A stretch of 64,000 nucleotides of DNA from Lycocorax pyrrhopterus obiensis. Its lineage: Eukaryota > Chordata > Aves > Passeriformes > Paradisaeidae. Location: the NCBI GenBank assembly GCA_014706295.1, contig JACSVZ010000001.1, forward strand, positions 499,439 to 563,438, in the 5' to 3' direction. Shown piece after piece: positions 50,531 to 62,348 of the stretch (positions within the stretch are counted from its first letter, which is position 1; every line of letters starts with the position of its first letter). The notes beneath the pieces were generated by a model that saw nothing but the letters and a program-made list of their open reading frames with translations, was not told the origin of the DNA and made no database searches. Made by a program: the position numbers and the translations under genes.

Positions 50531-51183
50531 AGAATCCCAGATCCTGGAAATAATCCTGTTAATGCACACATGTGGGATACAGTAATGTAAAAAAGAGTTT
50601 AATAAATAAACATTAAAGTACCAATTTTAAAAATTGAATCTATAAATACTTGATGAGCAAGGTGACAAAAAAAACAAATCAAAAAAGCCCCTGGGAGTTC
50701 AGTATCAGCACCTTCCTCCTTTCAAGCAGAAATTCTTCTTCTCTGGAGATTCTGAGCTCTGCAATTGGGTCTTGTTTTTATCATTTCCTGTAAAAACACT
50801 GGGTTGGGTCCAGGTCCACCGGGAAAAGGGACCCAAAACCAAGATTGAGAGAAAAAACAAGGAGGACACCAAAGTACCAGGAGAGGCAAATGCCCAAAGA
50901 CAGAAACCCAGTCATGTTTAAAGGCCTTTACAGGAGAAAGATGATACAGAATTATTAGAGAATTACAGTAATTACACAGAGAACGGTTCCACAATAAACC
51001 ATTGGTACCTTCTGGCACCTGAAAGGATTTTGTTCCGTCAGAAGGTTCAGGGTTAAGAGTTTCAGGCATAAAAGGCCTCAAGTTCGTTAAGTTTCTCCTG
51101 CATGCTTCATTAATTTGTTTGCTCCTCAGCTGATGGCAAGGGCTGGGGGAACCCTTGGGATGCCTTTTAAATAACAAAATAAT
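50531..51183. other. Unidentified AT-rich block
   Basis: An A-rich stretch with AATAAATAAA at 50603-50612 on the + strand and a 212-codon minus-strand open frame (51360-50722). The frame reads through the following CR1 tail on its N-terminal side, which argues against a gene. It may be a decayed mobile element I do not recognise. Confidence 0.35.
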
Positions 51184-51290
51184 GTCGGGATCGTTGGGGT
51201 GTCTGTGCAGGGCTGGGATTGGACTGGATGATCCTGGGGTCCTTCCAGCCCAGCATATTCCACGGTTCTCTGATCCCGTGATTCGGGAAT
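51184..51290 (+). mobile_element. CR1 LINE 3' tail, group C-like
   Basis: Contains gatcgttggggtgtctgtgc, then attggactggatgatcctgg and ctctgatcccgtgattcgg. Confidence 0.8.
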
Positions 51291-51911
51291 GGCGTGAGCT
51301 GTGCTCACTCCTCCGGGGAAGGAACCGGGGGAGAAGCAGAACAAAAGAGGAGCCCCCCACCTGCAGGGTATTTTAATGCTCATCCTGTGGCACAACATCA
51401 CAGCTGTATCACCACAGGGGAGAACAAGGAAAATATGGGGATCAATGGCGCTTCCCAGATCCGCCCGAGTGGATAATTGGCCCCTCTGCTGTCGGCGTGG
51501 CTGGATCCCTGAGAGAATGACAGGATTTGATCCTCCCAGAGCCCCCTGGGCAGCCCTGGAGCCCCTGGCATCAGCCAGGGCCTGTTTGAAGCCCCTGGGG
51601 ACAGCTTTGGGGAGCAGGGCTGTGACAGCAGCAGGAGCAGTGGCACAGGCTGGGCTGAGGTGCCAGCTCAGGTTCCAGCTCTCGTGATGGGCAGCCCTGG
51701 GGCTCTGCAGGTCGCTCCAAGCAGGGCAGGGTTTTCCCTGGGCCAGTGTTGACACTTTCTGCATCACTGCCCACAGCTGGTCGCCTTTTAGCGGCATTAA
51801 TTATCAGTTACATTCTTGTCTCTAATCACCAACCGTGTCCGAGCAACTCCACCCCCTCGGCCTCCTGCAGCCACCTCAGGCAGGTGGGGAAATCACCTGG
51901 AACTGTGCAAT
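51291..51911. other. Unassigned sequence with a small AT-rich block
   Basis: Nothing is recognised except 51780-51835, which has cggcattaattatcagttac and could belong to a small regulatory element. Confidence 0.4.
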
Positions 51912-52030
51912 AAATGCCTGGACGTGGCACTCAGTGCTCCGGGCTGCTGACAAGGTGGGGATTGGGCACAGCTGGGACTCAGTGGGCTGGGAGGGCTTTT
52001 CCAGCCTCAGGGATTCCTGGGATTCCGTGT
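51912..52030 (+). mobile_element. CR1 LINE, group B, 3' tail
   Basis: Contains gcctggacgtggcactcagt, then tccagcctcagggattcctg and gattccgtgtg. It forms an inverted pair with the next copy, 95 bases away. Confidence 0.87.
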
Positions 52031-52125
52031 GTGCGAGGCGGTGCGAAGTCCCAGCTACATCCGTGGAGATGCTCATGGGCTGAAACCCCTCAGGTGGGAC
52101 ACTGGAGTAAAAGTGGCAGAATTTC

Positions 52126-52522
52126 ACAGAATCCCGGGATCCCTGAGGCTGGAAAAGCCCTCCCAGCCCATCAGGGCCCAGCTGTGCCCGATGCCCACCT
52201 TGTCCCCAGCCCAGAGCACTGAGTGCCACGTCCAGGCCTTCCTGGGACACCTCCAGGGAATGGGCACTCCAAACCTCCCTGGGCAGCCCCTGCCAAGGCC
52301 TGACCTCCCTTTCCATGAGGAAATTGCTCCTGGTGTCCACCCTGAGCCTCCCCTGGCCCAGCCTGAGGCCATTCCCTCTCCTCCTGTCCCTGTTCCCTGG
52401 GAGCAGAGCCCGACCCCCCCCCGGCTGCCCCCTCCTGTCAGGGAGTTGTGCAGAGCCACAAGGTCCCCCCTGAGCCTCCTTTGCTCCAGGCTGAGCCCCT
52501 TTCCCAGCTCCCTCAGCCTCTT
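52126..52522 (-). mobile_element. CR1 LINE, group B
   Basis: Reverse complement from cacagaatcccgggatccct to ccctttcccagctccctcag. Confidence 0.9.
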
Positions 52523-52895
52523 CTTTTCTCCCGAGGGGCTGATTCCAACAGAAACTGAGCAGTTAAATAGGAACGTACAGAAACCACCACCCATTTATGG
52601 CCCGGATCCACCGCACTGCCGCTTCCCCAGGTCAGGCAGGGAGGGAAATCCTGGCTGTGGGGGCATCTGTGGCAAAATTCCTGCTGCCCTGCACAAAACC
52701 ATTTCCCCCGCTGTTCCCGCTGGGAATCCCTCGGGCCATTCAGAGCGTGGCTGCAGAAAACAACAGCCCCGCGACCATCTGGGGACAGCGAGCCGGGGCT
52801 GCCACCCGAGCGGGGGCTCCGCCGCAGCCGGCCGGGAGCAGAAGGAGCGAGGGGCCGGGCCCGGCCCGCGCAGGGGGAACGGAGCCCTTAGAAAG
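52523..52895. other. Unassigned, with a CpG-rich patch
   Basis: 52770-52880 is CpG-dense and lies directly before candidate element 10. No exon is recognised. Confidence 0.4.
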
Positions 52896-53330
52896 ACATT
52901 TTCTGATGATTATTTTGGGAAACCTTCTGGTAATCCCCAGTCAATCTGCATGCTAATAGAGGTCATTTACCGAAGCGGAGCGCTGGGGGAAGCTTTGCAT
53001 AATAACAACGTGAGTTTGATTTGATACTAAAACTTTTCAACTGTTCCATCAAAGGCAGAGCTGAATTTCTGGGGGGAAAAAATGGCATTGAATGCAGGAG
53101 TGAATCTGGACACAGTTAAAGGGAGCTCTTTTTGATCAATTAGACCTCTCTGTGATGTCATCTTTATTACTTATTCTAATGAGATGGGTGTTGTAAAAAG
53201 GATTGGGGAGTGAAATCCATTGATAATCTCCTTAGCACCGGGGATAATATCCGAGGTTTCTCCCCCACATCGAGAGCTCTAAGCTGCTCTAATATACTTT
53301 AAGACTTCTCAGTATCTCCCTATTCTTGAG
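52896..53330. promoter_or_regulatory. Candidate conserved non-coding element 10
   Basis: Repeat-free block with gatgattattttgggaaacc, atctgcatgctaatagaggt, ttgatcaattagacc and cttattctaatgagatgg. Confidence 0.42.
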
Positions 53331-53937
53331 GAAGATGATTTTTTCTCTCCCTGATGGGTGTAGGTTTGCTCCCTCTCTGAATCATTCGCTGAGGGATTTC
53401 CAGCTGCACTTGTTTTTATTCAGCGCTGGTTTTTGTGCACAAAAGGCCCGGTTTAACCCCAGCTCAGCGCTGTCTGCTGCAGGCCCTGCCGAGGCTGCTG
53501 CACCAGGAGCCAGTGCAGCTGCAAACTTCCTGCTCCGGCCTCAGAGCTACACTAAAGTCATTTAAGTACCTCGGCAAATACGGGGAATCTCTTCCGCGCG
53601 TTTAGAGGGAGAATGGGAGTGCTGGTGGAGTATTTGCACAGCTCTTGGTTTCAAACGAGTGTTCAGGGACACAATCGGGGTGTGCTGGACGCCACACACG
53701 CCCCCAGCCACGTTAAGAGATGCACAATGAAGTGATAAAATCACTAAAAGGAGAAAGTTCATGGCACTCCAATCGGGATCTTTACTCCTCGTGCTGGCAT
53801 CAGACCTTCCTGGGCGTCACCGGGAGAGACAAACCCTCTGGAAAACACCAAGGAAAAGGACACGGGCTTGCATGGAATAAAGGGAAACCATGGCCCAAAC
53901 TGCTGGGGTACAGTTACAGTCGTTGTTTGGGTGTGTT
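53331..53937. other. Unassigned unique sequence
   Basis: No repeat or gene is recognised. Confidence 0.4.
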
Positions 53938-54236
53938 TGAGAGAGAAAGGGGCAAAGAGATTAAAAAAGAAAGAGGGAAAGAGGGAAAGAGAGAGAGAGA
54001 AAGAAAGAAAGAAAGAGTCAGAAAAAAGAAGACGAGAGAAGGAAAGAAAGAAGGAAGGAGAGAAGGAGAGAAGGAAAGAGAGAGAGAAAAATAAATAAAT
54101 GGAGCAAAAGAGAAAGGGAAAAGAAAGTGAGAAAGAAGGAGAAAAAGAAAGAAAGGAAAGAGAGAGAAATGCAAAAAGAGAACTGGAGAAAGGGCAAGAG
54201 ATGGGAGAGGAAGGAAGGAAGGAAGGAAGGAAGGGG
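53938..54236. repeat. Purine-rich (GAAA/GGAA/GAGA) tract, about 300 bp
   Basis: The + strand is almost all A and G, ending in (GGAA)6 at 54209-54233. Minus-strand Ser/Leu/Phe frames are artefacts. Confidence 0.93.
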
Positions 54237-54637
54237 CATTTGAGGGGTGTCGTCCAGAAAGAGATTAAAGATGATACAAGAGATAATACATAAAAATACC
54301 AGAAGATAATATATGAAAAAAAATTAAAAATAGAATTTGTTTGTTTCTGAACTTCAAGTTTCTTCTTCTTGACACAAAGGTTTTTTCCAAAGGGAAAAAT
54401 TCACATGTTCCTTGAGAAACAGGAATAGAGAAATTCATGGACTTGGCAAAGAGGAATGCAAGGCAAAGCCTTGTGCAGATGTTGTCCCTCAGTGCTGAAG
54501 AGAAAGAAGCAGAGCCTGCGGGGCATGTGTGATATCCCAACAACCCCCGAGGGTCCCTGTGGGCCGAGCAGGGAGGTGAAAGCTCCTCAGGGCTGCTTTG
54601 CCACCCCTGCCACTGAGGGGAATGGCTGCAGCTCAGG
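54237..54637. other. Unassigned AT-rich sequence
   Basis: 54290-54400 is AT-rich. No feature is recognised. Confidence 0.4.
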
Positions 54638-54787
54638 ATCCCAAACCCCAGGGTCCCTGAGGCTGGAAAAGCCCTCCCAGCCCATCGAGGCCCAGCTGTG
54701 CCCGATGCCCACCTTGTCCCCAGCCCAGAGCACTGAGTGCCACGTCCAGGCCTTCCTGGGACACCTCCAGGGATGGACACTCCACCA
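54638..54787 (-). mobile_element. CR1 LINE, group B, 3' tail part
   Basis: Reverse complement from accccagggtccctgaggct to gggacacctccagggatgg. Confidence 0.87.
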
Positions 54788-55701
54788 CGGGACCCACCCA
54801 ACACCTCCAGGTGCCCTCGTGGATCAAGGAACAGCGATGAGCAGAGACCAGCCTGGGACAAAGCAGAGGGATCTGGGGAGGAACTCCAGAGGGAATTCCA
54901 GTGGTTTGTCTGGAAGACACGGCCGAACATCCGTCCGGTTCTTACAGAGGGCGAATAAAGCCAGACCTGCCGCAGGGTCCCTGTCAGGGGGAGCCAGAAG
55001 CTGCACACTGTTTGTGATGAGAAGTCCTTGAGGATTCCCGTTTCCAAGGCGGTGTCCTGCCGCTGCTCCGGCTCACATCCACCCCGGCCCTGCTGGGCAC
55101 ACGGGGTGCTGTCCCCTGGCCGCTGGTGCTGCCACAGCCCGGCCGGGAGGCGACTCTGCCGGGCCCCTCCCGGAGCAGCCGCTGGGACGAGAGAGCTCTG
55201 GCGTGTCCTCCTGGCGAGGAGCCTCTCCGCTGACAGCTCTCGCATCTCCTCGCAGGCATCGCCTCGGGGATGCTCCTCCGGCGGGGCCCGGGGACCGTCC
55301 CCCGCCGGCGCCCTCCGGAGCGCGGCCGCCGGGCCAGGTGGGCTCTCCCGGGGCTCCGTCCCGGCTCATTTGCATCCGGCTCCTGGCAGGGAAGCCGAGC
55401 ATGACGCGGTGTCCTGACCCTGTCTTACACAAATGTCAAGCTGTCCCCGTTTGTCCCCCCCGCGGCTTGATGGGACTCGCGTCCCCCCTCCGGAGGGGCA
55501 CACGGCAGCTCTGCAGCCTGGAGAGCTCCGAGCAGCTCCCGGGCCGCCCGGGCGTGGCCAAACCCGGCTCTGCTTTCCTGTCCTGCTTTCCCTGCCCTCC
55601 CTCTCCGCGTGTGGGGACAGCCAGGAGTGCGGCCGTGGGGACACCAGCCCCGGGTGACACAGCAATGCCAGCACGGGGGCGGCACCCCCTGCAGCGCCCC
55701 A
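54788..55701. other. Unassigned, with a CpG-rich stretch
   Basis: 55060-55420 is CpG-rich. No exon, promoter or repeat is recognised. Confidence 0.4.
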
Positions 55702-55932
55702 CGGGATCCCCCAGTGTGGGGCCACGGCTCTGGATCCCCACGGGATCCCTCAGTGTGGGGTGATGACTCTGGATCCCCACGGGATCCTCCAGTGTGGGGC
55801 CACGGCTCTGGATCCCTCAGTATGGGGCCACTGCCCCAGCTCCCCATGGGATCCTCCAGTGTGGGGTGATGGCTCTGGATCCCCACTGGATCCCTCAGTG
55901 TGGAGCCACCGCCCCAGCTTGGCACTGGATCC
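55702..55932. repeat. Minisatellite, about 39 bp x 6
   Basis: Units follow the form gggatcccccagtgtggggc, ca/tga, ggctctggatccccac. Two subtypes alternate, with either ggccacggctctgg or ggtgatgactctgg in the middle. Confidence 0.9.
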
Positions 55933-56189
55933 CACAAGAAGGGTTTGTGATCCCTGCAGGGAGATGAACGAGGGCCGTCCCAGCATTTCGTTCCTCAAAG
56001 CTCCTCAGGAGCCACTCGAGGCCCTGACATCCAGGCCATCCTCCCTCCGGAGAGCCGGGGATGCCCCAGGACCAGCGCTGGCCCCTGTGCAGTGCCGAGG
56101 CAGGGCAGGAGTCCCTGTGCCTTCGTGCACGGCTCTGTCCCATCTGCCCGGCCCAGACAATGCTGCCACAGTCCCTCCTCCAGCTCGTG
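55933..56189. other. Unassigned unique sequence
   Basis: Nothing is recognised. Confidence 0.4.
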
Positions 56190-56480
56190 CAAGCACGACA
56201 AAAGTGCCAATTAATGAAGAGCTGTCAGATGCTGCCAGGGCTCACGGGCCCAGGCGGTGACCCAACTGTCACCGTGGTGGACAGTAGGACAAGGCAAGAG
56301 CTCTCAATCAGTTTAGGGGCTTAAAAGCAGTGACTCACCAACAGCCAGCCATTGATTTTATCATCGGGCAGTAACTATGGCATTGTTCAGGGCCTGTCAA
56401 TGCCACTCTGTTCCGTGACAGTGGCCTTGTCCCCTCACAAATGATTTCTATCAAATGAAGAAGATAAACCCCCCCCACCC
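56190..56480. promoter_or_regulatory. Candidate conserved non-coding element 11
   Basis: Repeat-free block with gccaattaatgaagagctgt, cagccattgattttatcatc and gggcctgtcaatgccac (TGTCA cores, TALE-like). It ends at a short C-run (56471-56480). Confidence 0.42.
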
Positions 56481-57519
56481 CGAGAGGGAGCGTTTGTGGT
56501 GATGGGTTTGCAATGGGCGTGAGGCAGCTCCAGGAGGAAAACCTGATTTACAGAAAATGAGCCAAATCATCCTGGGACCTTCCCCTCACTGAGCCCCCGT
56601 GAGTTTAACTCGATACTTTTCAAAGGGGCTGCAGTGGAGAGCATGAAACTCTGATATTCTCTATGTTCCCTGAGCTGACACAGCCAGTATGGAATCTGAG
56701 CAGTGGGAATGGCCTCCCAAACCTGTAAATGAGAGAAGGAGTCATCCCCACACACCGAGAAGGAGCCCCAACCTCCTTCCATGGGTGCTCCAACCCCTGC
56801 AGCCAGAAAGGGCTTTGCCTTTGTGGGAACGTGGGGCTGAGCTCCCTCCTGCTGCTCCCAGGGGGTTTTGGAGGAGCAGGGGGTCGGTGCTGCTCATTGG
56901 GAAGTTGGCTGACAGCTCTGCCAGAGTCCCATTGCATCCGGGATAAAGAACTTAGGGCAAAAAGCCTGGCAAGTCAGGTCCATTTCTGCTGATCCTGTAT
57001 CAAATGGGTATTTTGGGTGCAAAGCAGTTCATTTCTCCAATAAGTCAGAGGTGGTGTCAGTCCAGGTGGGACACAGTGGGAGCTGGTGGCTCCCTGAGAT
57101 GTCTCCAGCAGCACCAGCAGGGAAGGACGGCTTGGGCACATCCCAACACCGGCGAGAGGAGCAGCCCTCCCTCCTGGAGAGGCTGGCACAGCACCCGAGG
57201 CTTTGTGTGCCCACCCCAGGAGCTGCCCCGTCCCTCTGGCCCCTGGACCATGGACATCCCTGGCTGTGTCCAGCAGCTGCCCAAAGCCGCCCTGACCGCG
57301 GCTCCCGGGAAGCGCCGCCGCTTTTGGGGACCTGCGGATCTGGAGGCCCCGCTCTGCAGCAGACTCTGCTCTCCCGCATCTGCCAAAGCCAACACGTTTC
57401 CCCCACCTCTGCCCAGCTCCCCTCCCGCTGCTGGGGACCCTGGTGGCTTTTTTCAATGGTTGTTTTCTTTCTGCTTAAGACAGCCCCGCTTCTCTGCGGG
57501 GAGAAAGGCCCCGTTTGTG
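56481..57519. other. Unassigned unique sequence
   Basis: No repeat or gene is recognised in this 1-kb stretch. Confidence 0.4.
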
Positions 57520-59330
57520 GGGCGCAGCTGCATCTCAAAGGTACATTGTTGGCCAGTTATGAATTTGCATGCCTTTACTAATGTGTGGAAACAGGAGAAT
57601 TCTTTTGCTTTTTAATCGAAATTGATGTTATTCCTCTGCCAGTGGTACCCGAGGAACTGTTTTGTTCCATTTCCTCTCCTTTCATGCAGCCCTATTTATG
57701 TTTCGATCTGGTTTGCTGCCACCAAGAATCATTGTCATTGCCACCAGTGGCTCGGGGCCGGCCAAGTCCAGCAGCTGTGTGTTTAATGCCTCCCCTCACT
57801 AAGGTTTATTTCCTTGACAACATGAGCTTGTTTGAAGCAACTTTCCTCCCTTTAAGAAGAAAGAAAGAAAGAAAAAGTCCCTTTCCAGCGTTGCTTTTTA
57901 CTTTTTCCTATTTTCCCCATTTTTTGCCCTGTTTTTTTTTTCTTTCCTTTTTAGATGGCAGACAGGAGTGGGACTTTGGGCTGCGAATCCCGGGGCTACC
58001 CCCGGTTATTACTCGATGGTCCCCACTTCCCCCCGCCCGAGGAGCCGGTCCCGCTCCTCAGTCCCCTCCACATCCCCAATGGAATACCTAGGTGGCCAAA
58101 CGGGACCCGCTGACCTCTATATCCTGTTCCTTTCTCCGCGCTTTGCTGCCAGTTTCCTGGATAAAAGGCGAGAGTGAGAGATAATTAACAAAAAACATGG
58201 CCCTCGGACAATGAAACAACTGGCCTTGGCCAGCCAGAAATTTATCCTGGTTTTCTAGGTGAACTTTCTCCCATCAATCTTTCCTTTAACCTCCGTGTTA
58301 GTGGAAGCAATAGGAACACCCCCTCCCCTCCCCCGAGCAAATGCTTTCTTTTGAGGGGGAACAAAACCCGGGATCGGCGAGGGCCGAGGTAAAATCTGGG
58401 TGGTATCGTGCGGCCGCACAAAGCCCCCACTGTTCCCCGGGCCGGGGCTGGTGTTTTACAACAGGGGAGGGGAGAGGCTGAATGGGCCGATGATGTGAAA
58501 CAATCCCCGCGATTCAGGCCGACAAACCCATCCTCTGTTCCGCCGGGCCGGACAAAAAGAAGGGGAGAGCGGGCAGGGAGGGAATTAAACCCAAACCGCA
58601 TCGTCTCAGGAGAAGCTTTAAAGCGCTTCTGGGGGACGCCTGGGATATAATTCCGCAGCTTTCGGGTGTCCGTGCGGCTCCGGGGGCTGAAGGGAAGGGC
58701 CGGGAACGCTTTGTCCCGGGGGAGAAGCACAATGGCCCGTAAGTGCCGGCATCTCTCGCTCCCAAACCCATCAGTGGCAAAAAAAAATGATGGGCGGTGG
58801 GGCTGGGAGCAGGCGGGACAATGCGGCCCCACTTCAGGTCCCCTCGAGAGGGTATTATGGGCAGGGAAAATATTTGTGCTCTGAAGATGACACTCTCCAT
58901 TTGTTAATGGCTCTCACCCGGCGCTGATAATCACACCCCGAGCTCTCCTGTCAGTTGTCTGCTGCTTCCCAATTAATGGGGCTCGCTCGGGAAAAGCATC
59001 CCTTTTTCTGCGGCCGAGACAATTCCATTGTGTTCACCTACTTGAGAAGAGGGAAAGGTGAATATGAGGGCATCGGGCATTGTAAATTCCCACTAAAACG
59101 CGGGCTGAAAGAGCACCCCTCCAATAAATTAAGGAGGCTTTCCTCCCGTCGGGAACGGCACGGTCAGGCTTGAGGGGGAGAATTTGGGGCAGAAATTTAG
59201 CATTGCTTTTTTTTGTCCAGCCCTATAATCACTTGCTAAAAAAATTATCATTTCCTTTAAAAAGCTGGGCCAGTTGTAAGTTCTGTGCATGGGCTCGAGA
59301 GCCCAGCCAGATGCATTAACATGGCCTGAG
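57520..59330. promoter_or_regulatory. Candidate conserved non-coding element cluster 12
   Basis: Three repeat-free blocks with CpG-rich sequence between. 57530-57860 has gccagttatgaatttgcatg. 58160-58300 has gagataattaacaaaaaaca and acaatgaaacaactggcc. 58840-59330 has ccatttgttaatggctctca, cgctgataatcacaccc, tcccaattaatggggctc and ccaataaattaagg. The CpG-rich part at 58340-58720 could be a promoter. Confidence 0.45.
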
Positions 59331-60154
59331 ACAGCAGCAAAAAACAACAGCTCTGTGCTGTATTAAATACTAAAAGCTTCTAAGAGTGGCTTTATTAAAA
59401 AAAAAAAAAAAATCGTGTTTTGCTATGCAGGGACCGGTAAAAAGATGAGTAAGAAATTCATCATTTCCTGAGAAGACACAGCCAGGCCACTTCCGCTCTT
59501 CAAGGACCGAACAAAATGAAACAAAACAAAAAACAAAGCGAAGATTCTCCTTGCAGAGGCACAGCAGTGCCTGGGTTTAAAGCCGAGCGTCCTTGGTACA
59601 AATCCCTCTTGCTGAATACACAACATTCCCAATATACACAATATTCCCAGTATTCCCAGTATAAATACAAGGGTAAGACAGGGACATCCCCTCCCACCAG
59701 CCAACCACTTTATTTTCCATTATTGCTCAGATTTACTTTCCACTTACTTTCTATTCATTTTCCATTTACTTATAGAGGCTCCAACACTTTAACAAAGCTT
59801 CTGGGAGGTTTTGCTTGATCTTTACTTGGGTCGCCCAAGCCAGAGCAACTTTTTGGGAGGACCATCCCTCCTTCGGCTCTGCAGCCTTGAAAACCCCCCT
59901 GGGATGAACTCTTTGCCAAGCTGGTGGCTGAGAGTTTGAGCTCCTTCTCAGGAATAACCACACGCCCAGAGGGTCCCAGATTTCCCCACTAAAGTGGGAA
60001 TGAAGCTGAGGTTCCCCAGGGAAGAGCCACCGCTGCAGGGGACTTCGAAGAACACGTTTTTCTGCTTGGACCCCTGCTCCAGCTTTTCCCTTTGAGGTTG
60101 GCCAGCTTGGGAAAGGGAAGCTGAGGAATCGGTGATGGCAGTACCAGCAATGCT
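59331..60154. other. Unassigned, with small repeats
   Basis: A run of 16 As ends near 59411. 59620-59670 repeats atattcccagt-like units. Nothing else is recognised. Confidence 0.45.
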
Positions 60155-60285
60155 GCCAGACTGGTTTGGGTTCAAGGGACCTCAAAGCCCATCCAGCCCC
60201 ACCCCTGCTGTGGGCAGGGACACCTTCCACAGTCCCAGGCTGCTCCAACCTGGCCTGGAACCGTTCCAGGGCTGGGAAAAGCTGC
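60155..60285 (-). mobile_element. CR1 LINE 3' fragment
   Basis: Reverse complement: ccagactggtttgggttcaa, then cccacccctgctgtgggcag and ggaaccgttccagggctggg. Confidence 0.85.
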
Positions 60286-60624
60286 CAAGGCTGTGACAGC
60301 GAGGGCTGGAGCCTCGTGGTCCTGAGGGACAGCCGGAGTTGAGCTGATTGCTCCGGCTGCTCGCGGTGCCCCCGCGGTCACTCGGGGTTTGTGCCCTGTC
60401 CCCAAGGTGGAGTGGGCACTGTGCCATCGGGACAGATGGGCCTGGGCCGTTCCAGCTGGGGCACTGTGTGTCCATCAAAGCTGCTTCTTCAGGGAGCCAT
60501 TCCCAGCCTGGGAGCACAGGAGCACAACATCCACAGGGGACATGAGCCAGGCTGAAGTGTCTGTCACTCTTTGCACCTGAGCTGCAAAAATGACATTGGG
60601 AGTTTGTCCCAGGCTTCAGAAATC
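60286..60624. other. Unassigned unique sequence
   Basis: Nothing is recognised. Confidence 0.4.
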
Positions 60625-60905
60625 ACAGAATCCCATCATGGCTGGGGTTGGGAGGGACCTCTGGAGATCACCCAGTCCAACCCCTGCCCAGGCACGGGCA
60701 CCTGGAGCAGGTGACACAGGAACGTGTCCAGGGGGGTCTGGGATGGCTCCAGAGAGGGAGACTCCAGGCCCTCTCTGGGCAGCTGTTCCAGGGCTCTGCC
60801 CCTCCATGGAAGGAAGTTCTTCCTCAGGCTGGCCTGGAATTGTTGTGTTTTAGTTCCTGGCCATTGCTCCTCGTCCTGTCACTGGCACCACTGAGCAGAG
60901 TCCTC
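60625..60905 (-). mobile_element. CR1 LINE, group D, 3' part
   Basis: Reverse complement from cacagaatcccatcatggct to actgagcagagtc. Only two substitutions are seen against 49935-50190 over about 258 bases. Confidence 0.9.
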
Positions 60906-62200
60906 TCATTTGGAGTCAGTGCAGATGAAAAAGACTGAGAAGTCACAAAGTCTTTTCCTATTTCTCATTTAATTTTCCTGCAGAGCTGCTGAAGGGATCT
61001 GGTTTATCCCCTCAGCTGTGCCCATGCCCTCAGAAAGGCCTCGTTTGATACTAAACCAGTGCAGAGCAGCTCCTGAAACTTCCCTCTGCCTGATTCTCCC
61101 TCCCTGCCCAAGGGATGGTCCTGACAAAGCTGCTGACTTGCCATGGGGTGGTTCTGTGGAGCTCAGGGTTCTCTTTTGATTTCCCTTTCCCTTGGAAGCC
61201 CCTCCTGCCCGGCTCTGCACACGTGCAAACACGTCAAGCCCAACATTCTCCTCTCCCTTCTCCCCCGCTGCAGCATCTTCTGCCCAGATGGGACCGATAA
61301 TCCCTTTTCAGAGCTGCTCATCCTCTGCTTTCAACACTATTTCCTTGACATCCCAAATTACAACCAAATGGGGGAAAGCAGGAATGAGCCTGAAATCAAT
61401 TTCAGATCACTCCAAAGAAACAGATTTATAGCAAAAATAAATCAACCAAACCTCTGAGGGCGGATCCACGAATTCTTGCTGCAGCCCTGGACATATTTAG
61501 TACCTGCTGATGGAGGCTGAGACAGCCCCAGTGCCCGGGAGAGGGGCTGGGACGGGGGTTGGATCCAGGTGCCCACCCGGGACAGAGGACACTTGACCTC
61601 CACACCCAGCACGGGGTTTGTGCCCCCTCAGGGGGGCTGGGAGCCAGGGGGTCCATCCAGCCCCGCTCCCACGGTGTTTTGGTGTTTAAATACCAGAGCC
61701 CTGGTGCCCCGTGGGGTCTGCAGCCCTCCATGGCCAGGGAGAGCCGGGCTGCCCCTGCACCTCGGTGTAAAGCACAAGCAAGTCCCACGGGGTTTGCTCT
61801 GCAGCTCCTTGGGAGGAAGAACAGCCCTTCCCACAGGGTAAGGAGCAGCAGAGGGGATAAATAAACGGCTTTCACCTCGGAGCTGGAGCGGGCCAGCGGT
61901 ACCCGGGAGCAGGGACAGGAGGGGCTTTGGGAGTCCAGAGGTTTGGAGTTCATGTGGGAAGTCCAGGGGAGGTTGGCCCCAGGCCAGGCTCAGCCCCTCG
62001 GGCACAGCCGTGTCAGGGCCGGGGGCTGGATGCTCATTTGGGCCAGCCCCTGATCCGGGCCTTAATTTGGGCTCGTGTTTAAATGGGACGAGTTCGTTGG
62101 CAGAGCAGAGGGGGCCTGATCCCCTCTCTGGGGCTGAGGGCAAATTCCTGCTCAGCTGTGTTCCAACTGCTAAAAAGGGGAGCAGGGATTTTAATTTTCT
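60906..62200. other. Unassigned unique sequence
   Basis: No repeat, RNA or exon is recognised in this 1.3-kb stretch. Confidence 0.4.
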
Positions 62201-62348
62201 ATATATGATATGATATGATATGATATGATATATGATATAAGATATAAGATATAAGATATAAGATATAAGATATAAGATATAAGATATAAGATATAAGATA
62301 TATAATATAATATAATATAATATAATATAATATAATATAATAATATAT
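62201..62348. repeat. AT-rich microsatellite with three unit types
   Basis: The array shifts from (ATATG)n at the left through (ATATAAG)n at 62236-62300 to (ATAAT)n at the right. Each part is pure. Confidence 0.95.

Noticed and set aside
53326..54293. Lys/Glu/Arg-rich frame at 53720-54094 resembling a nuclear basic protein
   Set aside because: The charged part is the purine tract; nothing outside it is protein-like.
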